The notes beneath the pieces are model-generated. The model was not told the origin of the DNA and did no database searches. It saw only the letters and a program-made list of their open reading frames with translations. Of a stretch of 64,000 nt of DNA, positions 42,312 to 49,488 are shown in pieces (within the stretch, counting starts at the first letter, position 1; the number at the start of each line of letters is the position of its first letter). A program made the position numbers and the translations under genes. Source of the stretch: VXPQ01 sp964608315 (lineage in GTDB: Bacteria > Bacteroidota > Rhodothermia > Rhodothermales > VXPQ01); assembly GCA_964608315.1 (NCBI GenBank), contig CAZSNF010000002.1, positions 1 through 64,000 on the forward strand. The letters are read 5' to 3'.

Positions 42312-42481
42312 TTGCACTTCCTCGCAAAATTTAACCTTAAGTGATTTATTTTTAATGGGTTACACAAAAATGGGCTTGATAGATTGGCCACAGCGAAGAT
42401 GCGATTGACGCCTCCTCTGGCGTACAGTGGCACCAATGTCCCCGAGCGGCCCCGCTTGCGCTTCTCTGGCTTGCCAGGCAT
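42308..42481 (-). CDS. Candidate 57-residue ORF upstream of the methylase
   Basis: From ATG at 42481 a frame of 58 codons reads MPGKPEKRKRGRSGTLVPLY and so on to FARKCK and stops in an ATGA overlap with the methylase start, with GGGAG just before its ATG (spacing too short to be ideal). The N terminus is highly basic (KPEKRKRGR), like a DNA-binding tail. No family is known to me; chance is quite possible. Confidence 0.2.
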   Translation of the reverse strand: MPGKPEKRKRGRSGTLVPLYARGGVNRIFAVANLSSPFLCNPLKINHLRLNFARKCK

Positions 42482-42577
42482 TACTCCCGCAGTTTAGAAT
42501 CTTGGTAAGATAAGCCAAGCGAGGGCGGTAGTCAAGCCCAAAAATGCTACTCCCAGTCGCGCTCGCCCGCTGTCGCC

Positions 42578-42611
42578 ACAGACACTAACCCAATACAGAC
42601 ACTAACCCAAT
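42578..42611. repeat. 17-bp direct repeat pair
   Basis: ACAGACACTAACCCAAT occurs twice in tandem (42578-42594 and 42595-42611) in the 487-base non-coding stretch between the methylase and the DUF4062 gene. It may be an iteron-like operator or a relic of an insertion. Confidence 0.5.
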
Positions 42612-42650
42612 GATTCGGGAATTCCGAATAGCGATCATCACAGGCTGGCT

Positions 42651-42726
42651 GGTTCGGGTTGATTGGACAGCATTTTTTGGCTTTTAAGGTGCATGTTTTA
42701 GACCTTGTTCCCATCCAACCCGAACC
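42651..42726. repeat. Inverted repeat in the 42.3-42.8 kb gap
   Basis: GGTTCGGGTTGATTGG (42651-42666) is complementary to CCATCCAACCCGAACC (42711-42726) with two mismatches, separated by 44 bases. It could be an insertion-sequence remnant or the terminator of the DUF4062 gene; no T-run follows. Confidence 0.45.
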
Positions 42727-42798
42727 ACCTCTTAGCCCAACACGCCTTGGAAGAACTCGACTACGCGCCGCTGCGTACGGATTTCTCGTTCGCCGACC

Positions 42799-44325
42799 TT
42801 ACTCATTGTCCGTGTCCAGTATTTTCCAATAACCGCCTCTATCGGGCCCGATCCGCTCAAGGATGCCCTTTCGTTTCATCTCACGAATCTGCCACTCGAC
42901 TCCTTTTGAGGTGATTTCGAGACGATTCGCCAGTTCTTTTATAGTAATTGAAGAATCAGCGGCAATCAGGGCCAGAATTTTCTCCCTAGTTTTCTCCCTA
43001 GTTTTCTCCCTAGTTTTCTCCCCAGTTTTCTCCCCAGTTTTGCTCCTGTCTGGCTGCGACTCTGGCTGTTCACCAGCTTGGACCCCGCCCTGCACTTTCG
43101 CCAGTTGCGTCGCATAATCCGGTCGGCGAATCGTCGTTACAAAGCCCCCGCTGGCGACAAACTCCGGTTCCTGCACATTGGCCGCTACGCAGCGCCGGAT
43201 CATGTCCACCGTTCCCGTTCCCATCCGTTCAATGTACCCGGCAAGGTACATGGATTCCGCCAGCAAGGGGTTGCGGGGCAACGACTGGTGCGGAACACGC
43301 AGTTTCTCTACAGTCAGCGGCGGCCGCAACGGACCCGTATTCATTACATCCAGCCGGTCCGAAAACAGCATCACCTGTACGCTGCTGTTATCCGTGTAGT
43401 CGCGATGGACCACCGCATTAACAATGGCCTCGGTAACTACCTCCTTCGGAATCTCATAAGCTGTCGGGACTTCAATGCTCTCCGCCCGCGTACCTATCGA
43501 CAACGCGACCTTGCTCAACACAAAGTCCACCGCCTGATCCACCAAATCGAACACCGTCCCCTTGTAGACCTGATAGGAAGGGATGGGTTTGGCGACCTGC
43601 GTACCGTGGTAGTGGGCGCACTTGATTTCGGACGAGATCAGAAATCGTTGCGGCGCCTTGCCAAACAACAACACGGCGGCATTGGTCAACCGCCCCTTTT
43701 TCAACAGGTTCAGATGATTCAGTAAATCCTCTGGCGGGGTATTTTCCTCCAGCGGAAACTGTCTGATCCCGCGGGCCGTGCGAATCAACCGGGTCATCCG
43801 TTCGGTATCAAGATCGTCCAGCGTGGCGCCCTCGCAAGGCGCCGCATCGAACGGCTCGAAACGAAGCAATTCCTTGCCTTCGAGGTATTCCACCAGTGCC
43901 GCATAGAGGCCAATCACGAGTTCTTCCGGCGTATTGAACCGTTTTCGGATCAGCCCGGCCTCCGCCTTGCCGATCAACGCTTGCATCTTCGGCTTCCGAA
44001 CGCCGGAGTCCATATTCTTCAGGAAGATCAGGCGATGCTTGCCGAGCGCGGTGGCATGGTCGAACTCCCGCTCCGTCGGCGACATTCCTGTCTCGTCCTC
44101 GACACCATAGTTCTTTCCGAACAAGCCCACATAGACGTCGCAATGCTCCACTTCATCCAGATAGACCCTGTCGGGCCGCCTGTCCGAGGCCGGAATCTCC
44201 TCGAACAGGAAGACTTTAAAGAAGCGCCGCAGCAACGGGTCATTGCGCAAGTAATCGGCAAGCGCCTTCCGTTCGCCTGCAAACTCCTTCTGTACGCTGC
44301 TGATGAAAATGCGGAGGGGAGTCAT
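42799..44325 (-). CDS. DUF4062-GHKL ATPase-winged-helix protein
   Basis: 508 residues in three parts. Residues 1-130 are a DUF4062 domain (RIFISSVQKEFAGERKALADYL, YVGLFGKNYG), a Rossmann-type fold found in many anti-phage ATPases. About 190-400 is the GHKL ATPase half of Schlafen/RecG-like proteins (EAIVNAVVHRDYTDNSSVQV, FSDRLDVMNTGPL, YIERMGTGTVDMI). After a 20-residue EKT repeat the C terminus is a winged helix (ITIKELANRLEITSKGVEWQIREMKRKGILER). The 3' end has five 12-bp repeats. The start overlaps the small gene upstream (ATGA). Confidence 0.82.
   Translation of the reverse strand: MTPLRIFISSVQKEFAGERKALADYLRNDPLLRRFFKVFLFEEIPASDRRPDRVYLDEVEHCDVYVGLFGKNYGVEDETGMSPTEREFDHATALGKHRLIFLKNMDSGVRKPKMQALIGKAEAGLIRKRFNTPEELVIGLYAALVEYLEGKELLRFEPFDAAPCEGATLDDLDTERMTRLIRTARGIRQFPLEENTPPEDLLNHLNLLKKGRLTNAAVLLFGKAPQRFLISSEIKCAHYHGTQVAKPIPSYQVYKGTVFDLVDQAVDFVLSKVALSIGTRAESIEVPTAYEIPKEVVTEAIVNAVVHRDYTDNSSVQVMLFSDRLDVMNTGPLRPPLTVEKLRVPHQSLPRNPLLAESMYLAGYIERMGTGTVDMIRRCVAANVQEPEFVASGGFVTTIRRPDYATQLAKVQGGVQAGEQPESQPDRSKTGEKTGEKTREKTREKTREKILALIAADSSITIKELANRLEITSKGVEWQIREMKRKGILERIGPDRGGYWKILDTDNE
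42978..43037 (-). repeat. Five 12-bp tandem repeats encoding GEKT/REKT
   Basis: The unit TTTTCTCCCTAG (plus strand) occurs three times and TTTTCTCCCCAG twice in succession, coding for a hydrophilic linker of TGEK/TREK units between the ATPase and the winged helix. Unit number could vary between strains without breaking the frame. Confidence 0.9.
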
Positions 44326-44534
44326 GATTCCGACGATGGCGCCTCTTTGTCGGTCTTGCTCGGCGGCCCGGAATCCAAAGGTTCCTCTGGCGCGTCGGGC
44401 CCCTCGAAAACCACGCGGCCATCCCGCCAGAACACGGCGTACTGGCCCAAACGGCGCTTGCGTTCCAGCGCCTGATGCACTGCGCGACGCAGCGCCTTGA
44501 GTCCTTCCATTGCGAAATCGTCAATTTCTGCCAT
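44322..44534 (-). CDS. Small acidic/basic protein between zeta kinase and DUF4062 gene
   Basis: 70 residues: MAEIDDFAMEGLKALRRAVH and QALERKRRLGQYAVFWRDGRVVFE, followed by a Pro/Glu-rich tail. Such short proteins, with a helix and a W-R-D-G-K/R beta-hairpin, often accompany COG4185 zeta-like kinase genes and are thought to act as their partners or antitoxins; this is inference from context. It overlaps the kinase stop by 14 bases and the DUF4062 start by four, so the three are translationally coupled. Confidence 0.7.
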   Translation of the reverse strand: MAEIDDFAMEGLKALRRAVHQALERKRRLGQYAVFWRDGRVVFEGPDAPEEPLDSGPPSKTDKEAPSSES

Positions 44535-45117
44535 CGCTCCTTATCTCCTCCAATGTTTCCAACATTGCCGGCTGAGCAACTTCCCGGTGGGTTCCATGCT
44601 GCGTGAACACTACTATCGGATCGCTATCCGCATTGCAGTAGCATACGGCGCGGTCGGCCAGAAAGACGTATTCGCCCAGAAAATTGTCCAGGCTACGAAA
44701 ATAGCGTCTCTCAATATCCTCAGACGCTATGTCATGTCCGCCATGGCGTACGCGCTCGGCCACGCGACGTTTCGCCATTTCTGCGCTCGGCAGCGCAAGG
44801 TAAATCAACTCCACTCGCCAGCCCTCCGATTGCAAACGCTTGATCAGCTGCCGGTATGCGAGTCCCGACAGCGTGGTCTCGAAACCGAAATTACGTCTGG
44901 CCTGGATGTTCTTTTCGATCTCATCCAAGAACATCCGACTGGCCGTAACTGTCCTGCCTTCCGGCGCCAGCGGCGCAAAACCCGCGGCGATGAGATCGGC
45001 ATTCACGAAAATCTGGCAGTCGACGGTTCGGGGCAGATATTCCAGCGCAAAAGTAGTCTTGCCCGCCCCATTGGGAGCGGCAATAATCCAGCAAACCGGT
45101 TGACGTTTTTGACTCAT
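44521..45117 (-). CDS. Zeta-toxin-like P-loop kinase (COG4185)
   Basis: 198 residues beginning PVCWIIAAPNGAGKTTFALEYL (Walker A near 14), followed by NADLIAAGFAPLAPEG, FGFETTLSGLAYRQL near 82, and SAEMAKRRVAERVRHGGHDI. Zeta toxins phosphorylate UDP-activated sugars or nucleotides, but the COG4185 branch is not fully characterised. The ATG at 45117 overlaps the stop of an HsdS C-terminal remnant (ATGA), implying that the kinase once belonged to a type I operon. Confidence 0.85.
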   Translation of the reverse strand: MSQKRQPVCWIIAAPNGAGKTTFALEYLPRTVDCQIFVNADLIAAGFAPLAPEGRTVTASRMFLDEIEKNIQARRNFGFETTLSGLAYRQLIKRLQSEGWRVELIYLALPSAEMAKRRVAERVRHGGHDIASEDIERRYFRSLDNFLGEYVFLADRAVCYCNADSDPIVVFTQHGTHREVAQPAMLETLEEIRSDGRN

Positions 45118-45285
45118 ATCAGCCGCACCCGGCCCATGAAAAATTGCTGCATCACGCCCTGCTTGACGGCGCGGGTCTTGTCTCGGTACTGCTCCAATGC
45201 AGTAACCTCCGCGTCCATGCCGGAGAAAACGGGAGCGATGGCCCGCTGTTCCATGCCAGAAACATTCTCGCGCTTGATCCCATGT
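45114..45285 (-). pseudogene. C-terminal remnant of a type I specificity subunit (HsdS)
   Basis: About 57 codons on the minus strand read GIKRENVSGMEQRAIAPVF, SGMDAEVTALEQYRDKTRAV and KQGVMQQFFMGRVRLI before the stop at 45114. The coiled segment followed by K-Q-G-M-M-Q-Q-L-L-T-G-R is the C terminus of many HsdS proteins. The rest of the gene is missing; upstream it joins a DUF1016 fragment in another frame. Confidence 0.7.
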
Positions 45286-45310
45286 GCCTTGGAGAAAAAA
45301 GCCCAAGTCC

Positions 45311-45427
45311 CTCAATCTCGTAGAAACGGCGCTCCTCGGTATTGTCAACGGATAGAAGGGCGACGTAGTGGGACCAGCCAAGTGCTAACTGTCCCGCCAA
45401 TTCCACAGACAGTGTCTGTCGAATCTG
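45311..45427 (-). pseudogene. DUF1016 (YhcG-like) nuclease fragment
   Basis: Some 39 codons read QTLSVELAGQLALGWSHYV and ALLSVDNTEERRFYEIE, the LSWSHYxxLLxxxxxxxRxFYxxE block of DUF1016 N-terminal domains. No start, nuclease core or C terminus remains. It is fused out of frame to the HsdS remnant, most likely by deletion. Confidence 0.6.
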
Positions 45428-45589
45428 CGCAGTGAATAACAATCCGCTCAGTGGGTCAGGCAATTTCCGCAACGCTGTCGCGGAAATTACTTGTCGATCC
45501 CCGATCGTCCGGCAGCGGCCAACCGTTCCGGTGGGGAGTGCAAGCACATTTCCGTAAAAATGCAGTAAATTTCCTACAGTGTGAAAAAA

Positions 45590-45618
45590 TTGGAACTAAT
45601 TGTCCCGATGCATATATT
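45590..45618 (+). promoter_or_regulatory. Sigma-70-like promoter of the type I restriction operon
   Basis: TTGGAA (45590-45595) and TATATT (45613-45618) are separated by 17 bases, ending 34 bases before the first hsdS start. An inverted repeat CTGTA/TACAG (45622-45638) overlaps the predicted start region and could be an operator. This is a proteobacterial-type promoter rather than the TAnnTTTG kind. Confidence 0.6.
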
Positions 45619-45651
45619 ATGCTGTAATTCAAATACAGAATTATTTCTTTC

Positions 45652-46251
45652 ATGCGCATCGCGGACCTTTGCATGATCCAGACCGGGTATACCGCCCGGA
45701 AGCGTCTCCATCCTGTTTCGCAGGGCGGCGTACTTGCGATCCAGTTGCGCGACGTCGCTGCGGACGGAGAGGTCAATCCCGATACGCTGACTCGCGTGGA
45801 ACTTGGCGAACTTCCGGACCGCTATTTCGCGTACGCCGGGGATGTGGTTTTCCGCCCGCGCGGGGATCGCAACATCGCATCCGCTCTGGATAACCGCCTG
45901 CCAGAGCCTGCCCTTGCGATTCTTCCGCTGGTTGTTCTTCGTCCCAGGCTCGATATCGTCACGCCCGAATATCTGGCGTGGGCGATCAATCAGCCCGACG
46001 CGCAGCGCTATTTCGATAGAATGGCCCGAGGGACCAACATGCGCATGATAACAAGAGCGGTCCTCAGCGATCTCCGCCTCGATATTCCGGACATCGAAAT
46101 CCAGCAGAGGATAGTGGCGGCGGACGCACTTTCGAAGCAGGAGAGGATGCTAACGCTCCTGCTTGCCGAGAAAAGAAGAAGAATTACAAGCCGGATTCTC
46201 AGGGAACAGGCAAAACGCAGTAGCTGCGCTACTGAGCCAAATAAAAATTAA
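45652..46251 (+). CDS. Half-size type I specificity subunit, first copy
   Basis: 199 residues with one target-recognition domain: MRIADLCMIQTGYTARKR, VLAIQLRDVAADGEVN, FAYAGDVVFRPRGDRN, LDIPDIEIQQRIVAADAL, then a helical end ERMLTLLLAEKRRRITSRIL. Typical HsdS proteins carry two such domains, so this is a half subunit that would pair with itself or with the second copy at 48838. hsdM starts 3 bases after its stop. No ribosome-binding site is evident. Confidence 0.8.
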   Translation: MRIADLCMIQTGYTARKRLHPVSQGGVLAIQLRDVAADGEVNPDTLTRVELGELPDRYFAYAGDVVFRPRGDRNIASALDNRLPEPALAILPLVVLRPRLDIVTPEYLAWAINQPDAQRYFDRMARGTNMRMITRAVLSDLRLDIPDIEIQQRIVAADALSKQERMLTLLLAEKRRRITSRILREQAKRSSCATEPNKN

Positions 46252-46254
46252 ACG

Positions 46255-47784
46255 ATGAACGAGCAACTGACGCAGCAACAAGTCAATCAGACGGCGTGGG
46301 CCGCTTGCGATACCTTCCGGGGCGTCGTCGATGCAGGTCAGTACAAGGATTACATCCTCGTGATGCTTTTCCTCAAGTACATATCGGACCTCTGGAACGA
46401 TCAGCTCGAAACGTACCGCAAGCAATATGGAGAGGATGAAGTGCGCATCGGGCGCCGGCTGCAGCGCGAACGATTCATATTACCCGACAATGCGAGTTTC
46501 TACGACCTTTACGAAGCCCGGAACGAGGCCGATATCGGCGAGCGCATCAATATCGCGCTGGAGGCCATCGAAGACGCCAATCGCCAGAAACTCGAAGGCG
46601 TTTTTCGCAACATCGACTTCAACTCGGAAGCCAACCTTGGTCGGGTCAAGGACCGCAATCGACGCCTGAAAAACCTCCTGGAGGATTTCGCCAAACCGGA
46701 AATGGATCTGCGGCCCTCTCGCGTGAACGAGGATATCATCGGCGAATGCTACATCTATCTGATTTCCCGTTTCGCCTCCGACGCCGGCAAGAAGGCAGGC
46801 GAATTCTATACTCCGGCAGCGGTCTCGAAACTGTTGGCGAAACTCGCCGCTCCTCGTTCCGGCCATACGATTTGCGATCCGGCTTGCGGCTCCGGTTCGC
46901 TTCTGATCCATGCTTCGAGGGAGGTGGGTTCGGACAACTTCGCATTGTACGGGCAGGAGGTGAACGGCGCCACCTGGGCGCTGGCGCGCATGAACATGTT
47001 TCTGCACGCGAAGGACGCCGCCCGCATCGAATGGTGCGACACGCTGAACGGTCCAACCCTGATCGAGGGCGACCGGTTGATGCGTTTCGATATCGTCGTA
47101 GCGAATCCGCCTTTTTCGCTGGACAAATGGGGCGCCGAGAATGCGGAGAACGATCCGCACAAGCGTTTCTGGCGTGGGGCGCCGCCAAAGTCGAAGGGCG
47201 ATTATGCGTTCATCACGCACATGATAGAAACCGCAAAACGCCAAACCGGCCGCGTGGCCGTGATCGTTCCGCATGGCGTTTTGTTCAGGAGCAGGGCCGA
47301 AGGACGAATCCGACAGGCCCTGATCGAAGAGAATCTCCTTGACGCCGTAATAGGATTACCCGCCAATCTTTTCTCCACGACAGGCATTCCCGTAGCCGTT
47401 CTCGTTTTCGACCGCTCCCGCGAGCAAGGCGGAGAAAACGAGGCGCGTCGCGATGTGCTCTTTATTGACGCCAGCAAGGACTTTACGCCGGACAAGGCCC
47501 GGAATGTGATGAACGAAGCGCATGTCGAGAAGGTGCTGAAGACCTGCAAGGATCGGGAGGCGGTAGAGAAGTACTCGCACCTTGCCAGCCCGGAGGAGAT
47601 TGCCGACAACGGATACAACCTGAACATTCCGCGCTATGTGGACACGTTCGAGCCCGAAGAAGAGATCGACGTAGCGGCCGTGCAGAAAGAAATCGAACGG
47701 ATCGAGGCGGAACTGGTCGATGTGCGGGCGCGGATGAAGGGGTATCTCGAGGAACTTGGGGTCGAAGTTTCGGAGGACGCATGA
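46255..47784 (+). CDS. hsdM: Type I restriction-modification methyltransferase
   Basis: 509 residues: N-terminal HsdM_N bundle (VDAGQYKDYILVMLFLKYISDLW, YDLYEARNEADIGERIN), then the SAM motif ICDPACGSGSLLIHA near 206 and motif IV DIVVANPPFSLDKW near 281, with GEFYTPAAVSKLLAKL before them. It methylates adenine in the target given by HsdS. Part of a six-gene operon (hsdS, hsdM, rhuM, hsdS, hsdR, ygjP) with gaps of 1 to 27 bases or overlaps. Confidence 0.95.
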   Translation: MNEQLTQQQVNQTAWAACDTFRGVVDAGQYKDYILVMLFLKYISDLWNDQLETYRKQYGEDEVRIGRRLQRERFILPDNASFYDLYEARNEADIGERINIALEAIEDANRQKLEGVFRNIDFNSEANLGRVKDRNRRLKNLLEDFAKPEMDLRPSRVNEDIIGECYIYLISRFASDAGKKAGEFYTPAAVSKLLAKLAAPRSGHTICDPACGSGSLLIHASREVGSDNFALYGQEVNGATWALARMNMFLHAKDAARIEWCDTLNGPTLIEGDRLMRFDIVVANPPFSLDKWGAENAENDPHKRFWRGAPPKSKGDYAFITHMIETAKRQTGRVAVIVPHGVLFRSRAEGRIRQALIEENLLDAVIGLPANLFSTTGIPVAVLVFDRSREQGGENEARRDVLFIDASKDFTPDKARNVMNEAHVEKVLKTCKDREAVEKYSHLASPEEIADNGYNLNIPRYVDTFEPEEEIDVAAVQKEIERIEAELVDVRARMKGYLEELGVEVSEDA

Positions 47785-47785
47785 C

Positions 47786-48841
47786 ATGAGCCGCGAAACG
47801 ACAAAATCGGTCGCCATCCGCAGCAGCGCCGCCGAGTTTCTGGTCTTCACCCATCAGGCCGGCGGCGGGGACGGCATTGAAGTGCGCTATCAGGACGAAA
47901 CGATCTGGCTGACCCAGAAAATGATGGCCGAATTGTTCGGGGTCAGCGTTCCGGCAATCAACCAACATCTTCGGAATATCTTCAACTCCGACGAACTGGA
48001 TGCGAATTCAGTTATTAAGAAATTCTTAATAACTGCCGCCGACGGAAAAACCTACAACACCCGATTTTACGATCTGGACGCTATTATTTCGGTCGGGTAC
48101 CGGGTGAACTCGATCCGCGCCACGCAATTTCGCCGCTGGGCGACGCAGGTTCTGCGCGAGTACGCTGTCAAGGGCTATGTGCTGGACAGAGAACGCATGG
48201 AGCGCGGGGCGTTCCTCGGCGAGGATTATTTCGAGCGCCTGCTCGCCGAGATTCGCGAAATCCGTCTGAGCGAGCGGCGTTTCTACCAGAAAGTCACGGA
48301 TATTTACGCCACCAGCGTCGATTACGACAAGAATGCCCCCGCCACGCGCGCGTTCTTTGCTACGGTGCAGAACAAACTGCACTACGCTATTCATGGCCAC
48401 ACTGCTGCGGAATTGATCAAGGCGCGGGCGGACAGGAGTAAACCGCATATGGGCCTCAGTCATTGGGCCGCCGCGCCGGACGGTAAGGTACTCAAGGGCG
48501 ATGTGGCGATCGCCAAAAACTACCTGAGCGCCGAAGAACTTGAATCGCTGGGCCGTATCGTGAATGCATTTCTCGATCTGGCCGAGGATCGGGCCGGGCG
48601 TAAACTTCCCACGACGATGGAGGACTGGAAGGAAACGCTGGATGGATTCCTGAAACTGACCGACCGGGAAATTCTGGAAGACGCCGGTCGGATCAGCGCG
48701 GATATTGCCCGCAACCACGCCGAAAGCGAGTTCGAGCGCTACCGGATCGTGCAGGATCGTACGTTCGAGTCGGATTTCGATAAGGAGGTGAAGGCATTGA
48801 GGCAGGCGGCAGGGGCTGCGGAAAAGCGGAGGAGGGGATGA
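47786..48841 (+). CDS. rhuM: RhuM-family protein inside the type I operon
   Basis: 351 residues: an N-terminal winged-helix-like region IEVRYQDETIWLTQKMMAELFGVSVPAINQHLRNIF, a KilA/Bro-like FLITAADGKTYNTRFYDLDAIISVGYRVNS, and a coiled C terminus. RhuM homologues recur within type I restriction operons of unrelated bacteria; their function is not established. ATG at 47786 is separated from the hsdM stop by a single base, and the stop overlaps the second hsdS start. Its helix-turn-helix suggests regulation or a toxin-like role; neither is proven. Confidence 0.85.
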   Translation: MSRETTKSVAIRSSAAEFLVFTHQAGGGDGIEVRYQDETIWLTQKMMAELFGVSVPAINQHLRNIFNSDELDANSVIKKFLITAADGKTYNTRFYDLDAIISVGYRVNSIRATQFRRWATQVLREYAVKGYVLDRERMERGAFLGEDYFERLLAEIREIRLSERRFYQKVTDIYATSVDYDKNAPATRAFFATVQNKLHYAIHGHTAAELIKARADRSKPHMGLSHWAAAPDGKVLKGDVAIAKNYLSAEELESLGRIVNAFLDLAEDRAGRKLPTTMEDWKETLDGFLKLTDREILEDAGRISADIARNHAESEFERYRIVQDRTFESDFDKEVKALRQAAGAAEKRRRG

Positions 48842-49461
48842 GTATGGATGGAATAAAAAAAGTAGCCCTTAGCCAAATCGGAATCTTCCTGAGAGGCAAA
48901 GGCATAACCAAAACGGATTTGACGGATTCTGGTGTACCCTGCCTTCGGTATGCGGAGATATATACCTCGTTTAACGATGTGGTTACCAAGTTGAATTCGG
49001 TTGTCTCGAAGGAAGCCGCGCTGAGGGCGACTCCAATCCATTATGGAGACATTATTTTTGCGACTTCCGGAGAAACAGCCGAGGAAATCGGGAAAGCCAT
49101 CGCATATTTGGGAAATGATCCCGCGGTAGCAGGTGGGGATACGGTCATCCTTAGAGGGCACGGGCAAGATCCATGTTATCTGGCTTATGTATTGAACAGT
49201 CAGGAAGCTGTCAGACAGAAGGCGCGTTTGGGCAAGGGGAACTCTGTTGTCCATATCCATGCAAAGGATTTAGGAGAGATTCGAATCCCGCTTCCCCCTC
49301 TCCCCGAACAGCGCAAGATCGCCGAGATTCTGCGGACATGGGACGAGGCGATTGAGAAGTTGGATATGTTGAAGGCAGCGAAGGGGCGCTATAAACGCGG
49401 CCTGATGCAAAAGCTGCTCACAGGCGAATGGCGCGTAGCCGTGGAGGAAGGCTGTGACTGA
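48838..49461 (+). CDS. Half-size type I specificity subunit, second copy
   Basis: 207 residues with one recognition domain: KKVALSQIGIFLRGKGITKTDL, VPCLRYAEIYTSF, IHYGDIIFATSGETAEEIG, and IPLPPLPEQRKIAEILRTWDEAI followed by the conserved coil KGRYKRGLMQKLLTGEWR. The recognition domain differs from that of the first copy, so the pair could form a heterodimer recognising a two-part target. It overlaps rhuM by four bases. Codon use (GGA, ATA, AAG) is less GC-rich than the neighbours. Confidence 0.85.
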   Translation: MSMDGIKKVALSQIGIFLRGKGITKTDLTDSGVPCLRYAEIYTSFNDVVTKLNSVVSKEAALRATPIHYGDIIFATSGETAEEIGKAIAYLGNDPAVAGGDTVILRGHGQDPCYLAYVLNSQEAVRQKARLGKGNSVVHIHAKDLGEIRIPLPPLPEQRKIAEILRTWDEAIEKLDMLKAAKGRYKRGLMQKLLTGEWRVAVEEGCD

Positions 49462-49488
49462 GTTTTCCGAACACATCGTCTATATCCC

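Noticed and set aside
45456..45776. 106-codon minus-strand frame upstream of the DUF1016 fragment
   Set aside because: Does not continue the DUF1016 or HsdS homology and overlaps the promoter and start of the plus-strand operon.
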